Origin: Pseudomonas sp. 7P_10.2_Bac1
GTDB lineage: Bacteria > Pseudomonadota > Gammaproteobacteria > Pseudomonadales > Pseudomonadaceae
Assembly (NCBI RefSeq): GCF_025465935.1
Contig: NZ_JANLNV010000009.1
Location: 18,493 to 82,492, forward strand
Length of the DNA stretch: 64,000 bases
Direction of reading: 5' to 3'
Under the pieces are notes generated by a model that ran no database searches, was not told the DNA's origin, and saw only the letters and a list, made by a program, of their open reading frames with translations. Of the stretch, positions 1-7,488 are shown piece by piece. Position 1 is the stretch's first letter, and every line of letters begins with the position of its first letter. Made by a program: the position numbers and the translations under genes.

Positions 1-55
1 GGGCGCTCAAGAAAGCCTAGAATTCAGTATTGTTTATTTTCTAGGTAGTCCCTTA

Positions 56-643
56 ATGTCCTTCGCTGAGCAACTAACCCGCCTGCAAGCCTTTCTCGAC
101 GCTGACGAGCTGCATGACGAGGCGCTGGACTACGTCGCCACTCACGGCTACCTGACTGCCCTTTCCATCTGTTCTGAGGAAGTCCCGGAGCGTGAATGGA
201 TCGATGCCATTTTCTCCGAAACCCCAGATTACAAGGACGAGGCGCAACGCGCCGAGATCGAAGGCACCCTGGTAAAACTCAAGGAGCACATCGCTCGCCA
301 ACTGGCTTCCGATGAAGAGTTCGAACTGCCGTGCGACCTGGACCTGGGCGATGAGCCAGACGAGTCTGATCTGCGCGGCTGGTGCATCGGCTTCATGGAA
401 GGCGTATTCCTGCGTGAAGCCGCCTGGTTCGAAACCGCCGAAGAAGAAGTCAGCGAGATGCTGCTGCCGATCATGGTCGGTTCGGGGTTGTTCGACGACC
501 AGCCTGAATTCTCCGATATCGCACAGGACGCCAACCTGATGGACGACATGATCGTCCAGATCCCGGAAGCCCTGACCGCCCTGTTCCTGCTGTGCCACGC
601 ACCAGACGAAAAACCGGCGATTCTCAAGCCGCGTCACCACTGA
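56..643 (+). CDS. YecA/UPF0149 family protein
   Basis: A 195-residue acidic protein that matches the UPF0149 (YecA/YgfB-like) family over nearly its whole length. The N-terminal helix carries the usual 'LTRLQAFLDADEL' pattern, and 'GWCIGFMEGVFLREAAW' in the middle is the family's most recognisable stretch. It ends in KPRHH and lacks the C-terminal SEC-C zinc motif that some YecA proteins carry, so it is the short form. The biochemical role of the family is not established. A YbaN-like membrane gene follows after 4 bp, so the two are probably co-transcribed. Only 55 bases lie upstream in the window, so the promoter cannot be judged. Confidence 0.85.
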   Translation: MSFAEQLTRLQAFLDADELHDEALDYVATHGYLTALSICSEEVPEREWIDAIFSETPDYKDEAQRAEIEGTLVKLKEHIARQLASDEEFELPCDLDLGDEPDESDLRGWCIGFMEGVFLREAAWFETAEEEVSEMLLPIMVGSGLFDDQPEFSDIAQDANLMDDMIVQIPEALTALFLLCHAPDEKPAILKPRHH

Positions 644-647
644 TTCA

Positions 648-1046
648 ATGCCCACTCCCACGTTCAGCAGCCGTTCGCGGCTGCTGCGCTACGTTCTGTT
701 TGCTATTGGCTGGCTGAGCGTCGCACTGGGAGTACTGGGTATTTTCCTGCCGGTGTTGCCCACTACCCCCTTTCTTCTATTGGCTGCCGCCTGCTTTGCG
801 CGCAGTTCTCCGCGCTTTTACCACTGGCTGGTCGAGCATCCTCGCCTGGGGCCATGGATTCGCGACTACCTCGACGGCAACGGTATCCCGCTCAAGGCCA
901 AGGTCTACGCCATTGGCTTGATGTGGCTGAGCATCGGGGTGTCCTGCTATCTCGTGCCATTGCCGTGGGCACGAGGGTTCATGCTGCTCAGCGCGATACT
1001 GGTAAGCATTTATATCCTGCGACAGAAAACCCTGGAAAAACGCTGA
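648..1046 (+). CDS. YbaN-like inner membrane protein (DUF454)
   Basis: A 132-residue membrane protein. The stretch 'FLPVLPTTPFLLLAAACF' (about residues 33-50) is the signature of the DUF454/YbaN family. Hydrophobic segments lie near residues 15-50, 85-101 and 108-122, with basic residues between them, which suits a small inner-membrane protein of three to four spans. The function of the family is unknown. The start follows the YecA-family stop by 4 bp, so translational coupling is likely. A degenerate half-REP sequence lies just downstream. Confidence 0.85.
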   Translation: MPTPTFSSRSRLLRYVLFAIGWLSVALGVLGIFLPVLPTTPFLLLAAACFARSSPRFYHWLVEHPRLGPWIRDYLDGNGIPLKAKVYAIGLMWLSIGVSCYLVPLPWARGFMLLSAILVSIYILRQKTLEKR

Positions 1047-1055
1047 AGACATAAA

Positions 1056-1080
1056 GATCACGAGGCGAGTTCGCTCCTAC
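1056..1080. repeat. Partial REP-like element
   Basis: The sequence GAGGCGAGTTCGCTCCTAC resembles one arm of the REP palindromes seen elsewhere in the window (for example at 23421-23468). It lies between the convergent YbaN-like and DTW-domain genes. The second arm is not obvious, so it may be a decayed copy. Confidence 0.45.
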
Positions 1081-1682
1081 AGAGAGCGTTTTAAGACGTG
1101 GTTGCGCTGGTAGGTGTCGGCGCCCATGGCGTCGATTTGCCCCTCGATCAGCGCTTCAAACGGACGCAGCAGCGGTGCAAAGGATGCCGGAGCTTCAAGA
1201 ATGTCCAGCGCCTGAACGATGGCTTCCACGGTAGACAAGGCCCCAGGCCCCGGCGCCTTGCGCAGACGGTAACGGGACACCGCGCCCTCGGGCAGGGTCA
1301 CTCGCGGCAGTTGCGCCAGCAACGGGTTAAGGTGCAGCAGTTTGCGCGCCTTGCGCCACGTACCATCGGGCACCACCAGGAGCAGTGGCTGATCCACCGC
1401 CATGCCCGGCTCAAGCAACTGCGCGCCCTCCCCCGGAAACAACAACCGCGCCTGATACCCCGGCACGTTGAGCAGCGTGGACAAATCCTCGAACACTTCG
1501 CCCACCCGCAACTCGGCATGGGTCAAGCCCAGGGCGGCCAGCCGCGCGGTGTTCAATGCATGATTGACCTCACTCGGGTGTTGCAACAGCAAGACGCGGG
1601 TGCGGCTGTCCAATTGCGGGATCAAGGCGCACAAGCAGTGCGTTTGCGGGCGCAAGCAACGAGGGCATTGGGCACGGGACAT
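1077..1682 (-). CDS. DTW-domain tRNA-uridine aminocarboxypropyltransferase-like protein
   Basis: A 201-residue DTW-domain protein. The N-terminus has the clustered cysteines 'CPRCLRPQTHCLC', expected to bind zinc. The signature is 'PDGTWRKARKLL', followed by 'RLRKAPGPGALSTVEA'. Characterised members (E. coli TapT/YfiP) transfer the aminocarboxypropyl group of SAM to tRNA uridine to make acp3U; this gene is shorter, so the exact substrate is inferred. I start at ATG 1682 because AAGAG lies at a suitable distance. The frame opens at a TTG at 1703, which would overlap the stop of the LysR gene upstream. The two genes are probably co-transcribed. Confidence 0.82.
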   Translation of the reverse strand: MSRAQCPRCLRPQTHCLCALIPQLDSRTRVLLLQHPSEVNHALNTARLAALGLTHAELRVGEVFEDLSTLLNVPGYQARLLFPGEGAQLLEPGMAVDQPLLLVVPDGTWRKARKLLHLNPLLAQLPRVTLPEGAVSRYRLRKAPGPGALSTVEAIVQALDILEAPASFAPLLRPFEALIEGQIDAMGADTYQRNHVLKRSL

Positions 1683-1699
1683 AGCGATAACGCTCTTAT

Positions 1700-2593
1700 T
1701 CAAGGTTGATTTAACTGCGCTTTGAGCAGGTCACGGAAGGTTTGAATCAGCGGCTCGCGGCTACGGCCACGGCGCACGATCATCGAGAATGGCGCCTGAT
1801 AGCCAAAGGTGGCGGGCAGCAGCACGCGCAAGTCGCCCTTTTCGACCCATGGTTCGGCGTAATGCTCGGGCAAATAGCCGATGTAGGCGCCAGATAGCAC
1901 CAGGATCAGTTGCGCCTCCATACTGTCGACGGTGGCCGCGCTGTGTTTAAAGCCGTGCCGCGCCAGCTCGGCCTGGCTCCAATACCCACGCCCAACCATG
2001 CGTTGCTGGGTGATCACCGGCTCGGGAATTCGTCGCTCGGCGAACAAAGGATGGCGCGTGCTGCAATACAACCAGTGCTGCTCGCGGTACAGGGGCTGGT
2101 AGACCAGCCCGCTCATGCGCGAGGAAAACGCCCCGATGGCCAGATCCAGCCGATTGTCTTGCACCCCGAGCTGTAGCTCATACGGGCTCATCACGGACAG
2201 GTGCAAGTGCACCGCCGGATGTTCCTGGCTGTAAGCGCCAATGGCCTCGGCAAAGGGCAAGGCTTTATCGCTGACCGTTGAATCGATCACGCCCAGGTTC
2301 AGGGTGCCGCGCAGCTCACCCTTTAGCGCAGCCGCGTATTGCTCGAAGCCTTCCAGCTCGCCCAACAGACGCAAGGTTTCCTGATGAAACAACTCGCCCT
2401 TGCTGGTCAGACTGAACCCACCGCGGCCACGGTGGCACAACACCAGACCCAGATTGGCCTCCAACTGGCTCATGTAGGTGCTGATGGCCGAAGTCGACAG
2501 GTTGAGCTCCTGCTGCGCAGTGGCAAACCCCTGATGCCTGACCACGCTGGCAAAGATTCGTAATAGTTTTAGATCGGGTAAAGCGTTGGCCAT
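1700..2593 (-). CDS. gbuR: LysR-family regulator, probable GbuR
   Basis: A 297-residue LysR-type regulator. The winged helix-turn-helix fills residues 1-60 ('GFATAQQELNLSTSAIST') and the rest is a periplasmic-binding-protein-like effector domain. It is divergent from gbuA across 239 bp, which is the arrangement of PA1422 (gbuR) and PA1421 (gbuA) in P. aeruginosa, where GbuR activates gbuA in response to 4-guanidinobutyrate. The intergenic palindrome at 2725-2748 is the likely operator. I start at ATG 2593, preceded by GTGAG at six bases; the longer frame would use a GTG at 2611. The name rests on synteny. Confidence 0.8.
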   Translation of the reverse strand: MANALPDLKLLRIFASVVRHQGFATAQQELNLSTSAISTYMSQLEANLGLVLCHRGRGGFSLTSKGELFHQETLRLLGELEGFEQYAAALKGELRGTLNLGVIDSTVSDKALPFAEAIGAYSQEHPAVHLHLSVMSPYELQLGVQDNRLDLAIGAFSSRMSGLVYQPLYREQHWLYCSTRHPLFAERRIPEPVITQQRMVGRGYWSQAELARHGFKHSAATVDSMEAQLILVLSGAYIGYLPEHYAEPWVEKGDLRVLLPATFGYQAPFSMIVRRGRSREPLIQTFRDLLKAQLNQP

Positions 2594-2652
2594 GTATGAC
2601 TCACTTTTCACTGCAGCCGCGAGCTTATCTCGCGCTCATCTCAAGCTCAAAA

Positions 2653-2676
2653 GGTCGCGAGACAAGCACGCTCCTC
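2653..2676. repeat. Degenerate half-REP
   Basis: TCGCGAGACAAGCACGCTCC matches the right arm of the REP family, which elsewhere in this window reads roughly TCGCGAG-CAAGC-CGCTCC. It lies in the gbuR-gbuA divergent intergenic region, closer to gbuR. Confidence 0.4.
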
Positions 2677-2724
2677 CACGTGGCGCGCATATTTTAGGCT
2701 CGGAGTCTAACTCGGGACCTTGGA

Positions 2725-2748
2725 TTAGTTTAGAAAAATCTGAACTAA
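2725..2748. promoter_or_regulatory. Candidate GbuR operator palindrome
   Basis: TTAGTTTAGA, four A bases, then TCTGAACTAA: ten-base arms with one mismatch. It sits between the divergent gbuR and gbuA genes, 85 bp upstream of the gbuA start. LysR regulators bind imperfect dyads in exactly this position, so it is the best operator candidate. The assignment is inferred. Confidence 0.55.
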
Positions 2749-2832
2749 GTATTTGCCCATAGAGATTCTTCCCGCCGCCCGCCTTTCGCAGAATCGACCG
2801 CAATAACCACAACAAACGACGAGGTCTTTCCC

Positions 2833-3783
2833 GTGGATAAAATTCTTCACCAGCCACTGGGCGGCAATGAAATGCCACGCTTCGCCGGCATTGCTACCAT
2901 GATGCGCCTGCCCCACGTGCAATCCGCTGCCGGTCTGGACGCTGCCTTTGTTGGTGTGCCCCTGGATATCGGAACATCATTGCGTGCAGGCACCCGCTTC
3001 GGCCCTCGCGAAATCCGCGCCGAATCCGTGATGATCCGCCCATACAACATGGCCACTGGCGCTGCCCCTTTCGACTCGCTGTCGGTCGCGGATATCGGCG
3101 ACGTGGCAATCAACACCTTCAACCTGCTGGACGCCGTGCGCATCATCGAAGAGGCCTACGATGACATTCTCGAGCACAACGTGATCCCGTTGACGCTGGG
3201 TGGCGACCACACCATTACCCTGCCGATCCTGCGCGCTATCCATAAAAAGCACGGCAAGGTAGGCCTGGTGCATATCGATGCCCACGCCGATGTAAACGAT
3301 CACATGTTCGGCGAAAAAATTGCCCACGGCACCACGTTCCGTCGCGCCGCCGAAGAAGGCTTGCTGGACTGCGACCGTGTCGTGCAAATCGGTTTGCGCG
3401 CCCAGGGCTACACCGCTGAAGACTTCAACTGGAGCCGCAAACAAGGTTTTCGTGTGGTTCAGGCCGAAGAGTGCTGGCACAAATCGCTGGAACCACTGAT
3501 GGCAGAAGTCCGCGAAAAAGTCGGCAACGGCCCGGTTTACCTGAGCTTTGACATTGACGGGATTGACCCTGCCTGGGCACCTGGCACCGGCACCCCGGAA
3601 ATTGGCGGCCTGACCACCATTCAAGCCATTGAAATCATTCGCGGCTGCCAAGGCCTCGACCTGATTGGTTGCGATCTGGTAGAAGTCTCGCCGCCCTACG
3701 ACACCACCGGTAATACCTCACTGTTAGGCGCGAACTTGCTGTACGAAATGCTCTGCGTCTTGCCCGGCGTAGCCCATCGCTGA
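2833..3783 (+). CDS. gbuA: Guanidinobutyrase (arginase/agmatinase family)
   Basis: A 316-residue ureohydrolase. The metal-binding motifs are all present: 'GGDHTITLP', 'HIDAHADV' and 'SFDIDGIDPAWAPGTGTPE'. The sequence closely resembles what I recall of P. aeruginosa GbuA, which hydrolyses 4-guanidinobutyrate to GABA and urea with manganese in the arginine transaminase/dehydrogenase route. A divergent LysR gene and downstream permease genes support that over agmatinase (SpeB). Translation starts at a GTG with GAGG eight bases upstream. It heads a cluster with the NTF2-like gene and two transporters. Guanidinopropionase is the main alternative substrate class. Confidence 0.88.
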   Translation: MDKILHQPLGGNEMPRFAGIATMMRLPHVQSAAGLDAAFVGVPLDIGTSLRAGTRFGPREIRAESVMIRPYNMATGAAPFDSLSVADIGDVAINTFNLLDAVRIIEEAYDDILEHNVIPLTLGGDHTITLPILRAIHKKHGKVGLVHIDAHADVNDHMFGEKIAHGTTFRRAAEEGLLDCDRVVQIGLRAQGYTAEDFNWSRKQGFRVVQAEECWHKSLEPLMAEVREKVGNGPVYLSFDIDGIDPAWAPGTGTPEIGGLTTIQAIEIIRGCQGLDLIGCDLVEVSPPYDTTGNTSLLGANLLYEMLCVLPGVAHR

Positions 3784-3792
3784 GGCCCGCCC

Positions 3793-4218
3793 ATGAACGC
3801 ACACGATGAAGTATTGAGTGCTGCGGCACAGTTGGTATCTGCCTTCGCCCGTAATGACCGCGAGGCTTATTTCGGCGCCTTCAGCGCAGATGCCAGCTTT
3901 GTGTTTTACACCTTGCCCGAACCGCTGCTGAGTCGCGACGCCTACCAGGTGTTGTGGGACAGCTGGCGGCAGGAGCAAGGGTTCGAGGTGCTTTCGTGTA
4001 CCTCGAGCAACGCTTTTGTCAGCCTGCAAGGTGACGTGGCGATTTTTGTGCATGACGTGGCCACCGAGCTGCGCATGCAAGGGGAGCAGTACTTTAGCCA
4101 GGAGCGCGAGACCATTGTCTTTAAAAGACAAGAACCCCGCGCACAAGAACAAAAAGGCCTTTGGCTGGCCTGTCACGAACATTTATCCGCGATGCCGGAA
4201 AGGCTGCCCTCCCCTTAG
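3793..4218 (+). CDS. NTF2-like (SnoaL/DUF4440-type) protein
   Basis: A 141-residue alpha+beta protein with the pattern of small NTF2-like proteins: an N-terminal helix ('VLSAAAQLVSAFARNDREAYFGAFSADA', shown here only by position, residues 6-33), then alternating strands. It starts 9 bp after gbuA and matches PA1420 by position in P. aeruginosa. No catalytic residues can be assigned. Its conserved place between the ureohydrolase and the permease suggests a role in handling the same substrate, but that is inference. Confidence 0.7.
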   Translation: MNAHDEVLSAAAQLVSAFARNDREAYFGAFSADASFVFYTLPEPLLSRDAYQVLWDSWRQEQGFEVLSCTSSNAFVSLQGDVAIFVHDVATELRMQGEQYFSQERETIVFKRQEPRAQEQKGLWLACHEHLSAMPERLPSP

Positions 4219-4239
4219 CCAATGTGATCGGAGATGATC

Positions 4240-5751
4240 ATGAATAATAAAAACAACCAAAATAGTGTGCGTCAAATTGAAACCCACGGAGTCGAACAGA
4301 TTCCGGACAACGAGCGCAGTGCCAAGCCCAGCGACCTGTTCAGGCTGATCTTCGGCGGCGCCAATACCTTTGCCACTGCAGTGCTGGGCAGTTTCCCCGT
4401 ACTGTTTGGCTTGTCGTTTCAAGCCGGTGTCTGGGCCATTGTGCTTGGTGTACTGCTGGGCTCGGTGATTCTGGCGCCGATGGGCCTGTTCGGGCCGATC
4501 AATGGCACCAGTAACGCCGTATCTTCCGGGGCACACTTCGGTGTGCACGGGCGGATTGTTGGCTCATTCCTTTCCTTGCTGACCGCCATCGCCTTCTTCT
4601 CACTGTCTGTGTGGAGTTCAGGGGATGCGTTGATCGGCGGGGCCAAGCGCATGATTGGCCTTCCAGAAAGCGACCTCAGCCTGGGCCTGGCCTATGGCCT
4701 GTTCGCGATTCTGGTGCTGACCGTATGCATCTATGGCTTCCGGTTCATGCTGTGGGTCAACCGGATTGCCGTGTGGGCCGCCAGCTTGCTGTTTTTACTG
4801 GGCATCTTCGCTTTTGCTCCAGCCTTCGACAGCCATTTCGCAGGCACTGTAGCAATGGGCCAGACCGGCTTTTGGGCAGCCTTTATTGGTGCCGCATTGG
4901 TCGCGATGAGCAACCCGATATCCTTCGGTGCGTTCCTCGGTGACTGGTCACGTTATATCCCTCGCCACACCCCAAAGCACCGCATCATGCTGGCCGTGAT
5001 TGCAGCCCAAATAGCCACCTTGATCCCGTTTCTGTTTGGCCTGGCCACCGCCACCATCGTCGCGAGCAAGGCGCCGGACTACATCGCTGCCAATAACTAC
5101 GTTGGCGGGTTGCTGGCGGTAGCACCGAGCTGGTTTTTCCTGCCGGTTTGCCTGATCGCACTGATTGGCGGCATGTCCACCGGGACTACCTCGCTGTATG
5201 GCACCGGGCTGGATTTATCGAGTGTGTTTCCCCGTGTGTTGTCGCGGGTAAAAGCAACGGTGCTGATTGGTCTGCTGTCGATTGCCTTCATCTTCATAGG
5301 ACGCTTCGCCGCGAACCTGGTGCAGAGCGTCTCGACCTTCGCCGTGCTGATCATCACCTGCACCACGCCATGGATGGTGATCATGTTGATCGGCCTGATC
5401 GTGCGTCGCGGGTTCTATTGCCCGGATGACTTGCAGGTGTTCACCCGTGGCGAAAGTGGCGGCCGTTACTGGTTCCATCATGGCTGGAACTGGCGTGGCC
5501 TGGGTGCCTGGATCCCCAGCGCACTGGTTGGCCTGTGCTTCGTCAACCTGCCGGGACAGTTCGTGGGGCCGCTGGGCAATCTGGCCGATGGCATTGATAT
5601 CAGCTTGCCAATAACCCTCGGGTTGGCGTCGCTGATGTACCTGGCCTTGCTCAGTCTGTTCCCGGAGCCTGCGCAGGTGTTTGCCCCGCACGACCCACGC
5701 AGCACACCCAAGGCTGCACCCGAAAAACCGGTGATCCCTGAAATCGCCTGA
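4240..5751 (+). CDS. NCS1-family purine/cytosine permease-like transporter
   Basis: A 503-residue membrane protein with about twelve hydrophobic segments. It shows NCS1 features such as 'FGGANTFATAVLGSFPVLFG' near the N-terminus and 'SNPISFGAFLGDWSRYIP' in the middle. NCS1 carriers move purines, pyrimidines, allantoin and related ureido or guanidino compounds with Na+ or H+. Next to gbuA, a guanidino acid is the likely substrate, but the sequence does not prove it. I use ATG 4240 because GGAG at 4230-4233 is then six bases away; the frame also has ATG at 4234. Confidence 0.83.
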   Translation: MNNKNNQNSVRQIETHGVEQIPDNERSAKPSDLFRLIFGGANTFATAVLGSFPVLFGLSFQAGVWAIVLGVLLGSVILAPMGLFGPINGTSNAVSSGAHFGVHGRIVGSFLSLLTAIAFFSLSVWSSGDALIGGAKRMIGLPESDLSLGLAYGLFAILVLTVCIYGFRFMLWVNRIAVWAASLLFLLGIFAFAPAFDSHFAGTVAMGQTGFWAAFIGAALVAMSNPISFGAFLGDWSRYIPRHTPKHRIMLAVIAAQIATLIPFLFGLATATIVASKAPDYIAANNYVGGLLAVAPSWFFLPVCLIALIGGMSTGTTSLYGTGLDLSSVFPRVLSRVKATVLIGLLSIAFIFIGRFAANLVQSVSTFAVLIITCTTPWMVIMLIGLIVRRGFYCPDDLQVFTRGESGGRYWFHHGWNWRGLGAWIPSALVGLCFVNLPGQFVGPLGNLADGIDISLPITLGLASLMYLALLSLFPEPAQVFAPHDPRSTPKAAPEKPVIPEIA

Positions 5752-5786
5752 TCGATCATAAAAAAAATAACCGGAGACTCGCCATC

Positions 5787-7166
5787 ATGGCTTTAGATCT
5801 AATAGTCGTCCTTATCTACGCTGCGGCAATGCTGGTGCTGGGTTACTACGGCATGCGCAAGGCAAAAACCCACGAAGAATATCTGGTTGCGGGGCGCAAT
5901 CTGGGCCCGACGCTGTACATGGGCACCATGGCTGCCACTGTGCTGGGCGGTGCGTCCACGGTGGGTACGGTACGTTTGGGTTATGTGCACGGGATTTCGG
6001 GCTTCTGGCTGTGCGCGGCACTGGGCTGCGGGATCATCGCGCTCAACCTGTTCCTGGCCAAGCCATTGCTCAAGCTGAAAATCTTTACCGTGACCCAAGT
6101 GCTGGAAAAACGGTACAACCCGATGGCTCGCCAGGCCAGTGCGGTGATCATGCTGGCCTATGCGCTGATGATTGGCGTAACGTCGATCCTGGCCATCGGC
6201 ACCGTGCTGGAAGTGCTGTTCGGCCTGCCGTTCTGGGTCTCTGTGCTGCTTGGTGGCGGTGTTGTAGTGGTGTACTCGACCATCGGCGGGATGTGGTCGC
6301 TGACCCTGACTGACATCGTGCAGTTTGTGATCAAGACCGTAGGCCTGATGTTCGTGCTGCTGCCGATCTGCCTCTACCGTGTCGGTGGTTGGGATGAGCT
6401 GGTGAGCAAACTGCCGGCCTCAGACTTCAACTTCACCAGCATTGGCTGGGAAACCATCGTCACCTACTTCATGATCTACTTCTTCGGCATTTTGATCGGC
6501 CAAGACATCTGGCAGCGGGTGTTTACCGCTAAAACGGACAAAGTAGCCAAGTACGCCGGTACGTTTGCAGGCTTCTATTGCATCCTTTACGGCCTGACCT
6601 GCGCTCTGATCGGCATGGCCGCACATGTGTTGATCCCGGATCTGGGCAACGTCAACAACGCATTCGCCGCCATTGTTAAAGTCTCGCTACCGGACGGCAT
6701 TCGCGGGCTGGTGATTGCAGCAGCCCTGGCAGCCATGATGTCCACTGCCAGCGCTGGCTTGCTCGCCGCCTCCACCGTCTTGACCGAAGACCTGTTGCCC
6801 AAGTTGCGTGGCGGCAAGCAGTCGAGCCTGAAGATCAACCGCCTGTTCACCTTGCTCACCGGCTTTGTGGTTCTGGCCATCGCGCTGGTGGTCAACGATG
6901 TGATCAGCGCGCTCACGCTGGCCTACAACCTGCTGGTTGGCGGCATGCTGGTGCCATTGATTGGGGCGATTTACTGGAAGCGCGCCACCACGGCAGGCGC
7001 CATCAGCAGCATGAGCCTGGGCTTTATCACGGCACTGGTCTTCATGTTCAAGGATGGTCTGGACGCCAACACGCCTATCTATTACAGCCTGGGCGTAGGC
7101 CTCATCAGCTTTATCGTGGTCAGCCTGCTGGATCGTCGTCCAGCCACATTGGCCAACGCTGCCTGA
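5787..7166 (+). CDS. Sodium:solute symporter (SSS family)
   Basis: A 459-residue SSS-family carrier with around twelve to thirteen membrane segments. 'GGASTVGTVRLGYVHGISGF' (residues 52-71) corresponds to the conserved TM2 region, and 'AALAAMMSTASAGLLAASTV' to the Na2-site helix. It starts 35 bp after the NCS1 gene with a GGAG ribosome site and is followed by a strong terminator, so it is the last gene of the gbuA cluster. PA1418 in P. aeruginosa is the positional counterpart. Two unrelated permeases beside one ureohydrolase suggests uptake of more than one guanidino compound or an import/export pair. Confidence 0.85.
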   Translation: MALDLIVVLIYAAAMLVLGYYGMRKAKTHEEYLVAGRNLGPTLYMGTMAATVLGGASTVGTVRLGYVHGISGFWLCAALGCGIIALNLFLAKPLLKLKIFTVTQVLEKRYNPMARQASAVIMLAYALMIGVTSILAIGTVLEVLFGLPFWVSVLLGGGVVVVYSTIGGMWSLTLTDIVQFVIKTVGLMFVLLPICLYRVGGWDELVSKLPASDFNFTSIGWETIVTYFMIYFFGILIGQDIWQRVFTAKTDKVAKYAGTFAGFYCILYGLTCALIGMAAHVLIPDLGNVNNAFAAIVKVSLPDGIRGLVIAAALAAMMSTASAGLLAASTVLTEDLLPKLRGGKQSSLKINRLFTLLTGFVVLAIALVVNDVISALTLAYNLLVGGMLVPLIGAIYWKRATTAGAISSMSLGFITALVFMFKDGLDANTPIYYSLGVGLISFIVVSLLDRRPATLANAA

Positions 7167-7183
7167 TACCCACTTTCTTCAGC

Positions 7184-7217
7184 GGGCGCGACGTCGGAGG
7201 TCGTGCCCGTTTTTTTT
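7184..7217 (+). terminator. Rho-independent terminator of the gbuA cluster
   Basis: GGGCGCGAC, a seven-base loop, GTCGTGCCC, then a G and eight T bases. The nine-pair stem includes one G-T pair. It closes the gbuA-to-symporter transcript and may also bound the 3' end of the opposing PA1414-like transcript. Confidence 0.9.
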
Positions 7218-7237
7218 CGGTATCACGCGCTAGCGCT

Positions 7238-7363
7238 TCAACGGCGACGTTGCGGACGGCGACGCGGATCTTCGACGGGAATCGGAATCGGTTGCAATGG
7301 AGGCTCAATCAGGCCCAGGGCAACGCCGACGTCATGCAGCCAAGTTTTCAGTTTGTCTTTCAT
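7238..7363 (-). CDS. PA1414-family small protein (SicX-type locus)
   Basis: A 41-codon ORF. The peptide starts MKDKLKTWLHDVGVALGLIE, continues with a proline-rich 'PPLQPIPIPVEDP' and ends in an arginine-rich tail. I recognise the PA1414 family of very small Pseudomonas proteins. Position agrees: between the PA1418-like symporter and the PA1413-like LysR gene. In P. aeruginosa this locus is reported to yield the oxygen-regulated sRNA SicX, which acts on ubiUVT mRNA. The start has GGGGGAAAT upstream, and the ribosome site could be masked by a CCCC/GGGG pairing. Whether peptide, RNA or both matter here cannot be told from sequence. Confidence 0.75.
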   Translation of the reverse strand: MKDKLKTWLHDVGVALGLIEPPLQPIPIPVEDPRRRPQRRR

Positions 7364-7409
7364 ATTTCCCCCTTGGGGCCACTCTTGCGACCGGGTTCCT
7401 TGGTCGCTT

Positions 7410-7457
7410 CGTACAGATGATAGTCCTAACTCCTACAAGATGCTTGCTTAAGGTCAA
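7410..7457 (-). promoter_or_regulatory. ANR/FNR-dependent promoter of the PA1414-like locus
   Basis: On the minus strand TTGAC-CTTA-AGCAA (7444-7457) matches the ANR/FNR box TTGAT-N4-ATCAA with one mismatch in the second half-site if TTGAC is accepted. A -10 box TATCAT lies at 7417-7422. A transcript start near 7410 puts the box centre at about -40.5, the class II activator position. A GCGACC/GGTCGC hairpin follows in the predicted 5' leader. Confidence 0.75.
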
Positions 7458-7488
7458 TGAACTTTAGGCTAGTGCTCCTCTTTTTTGG

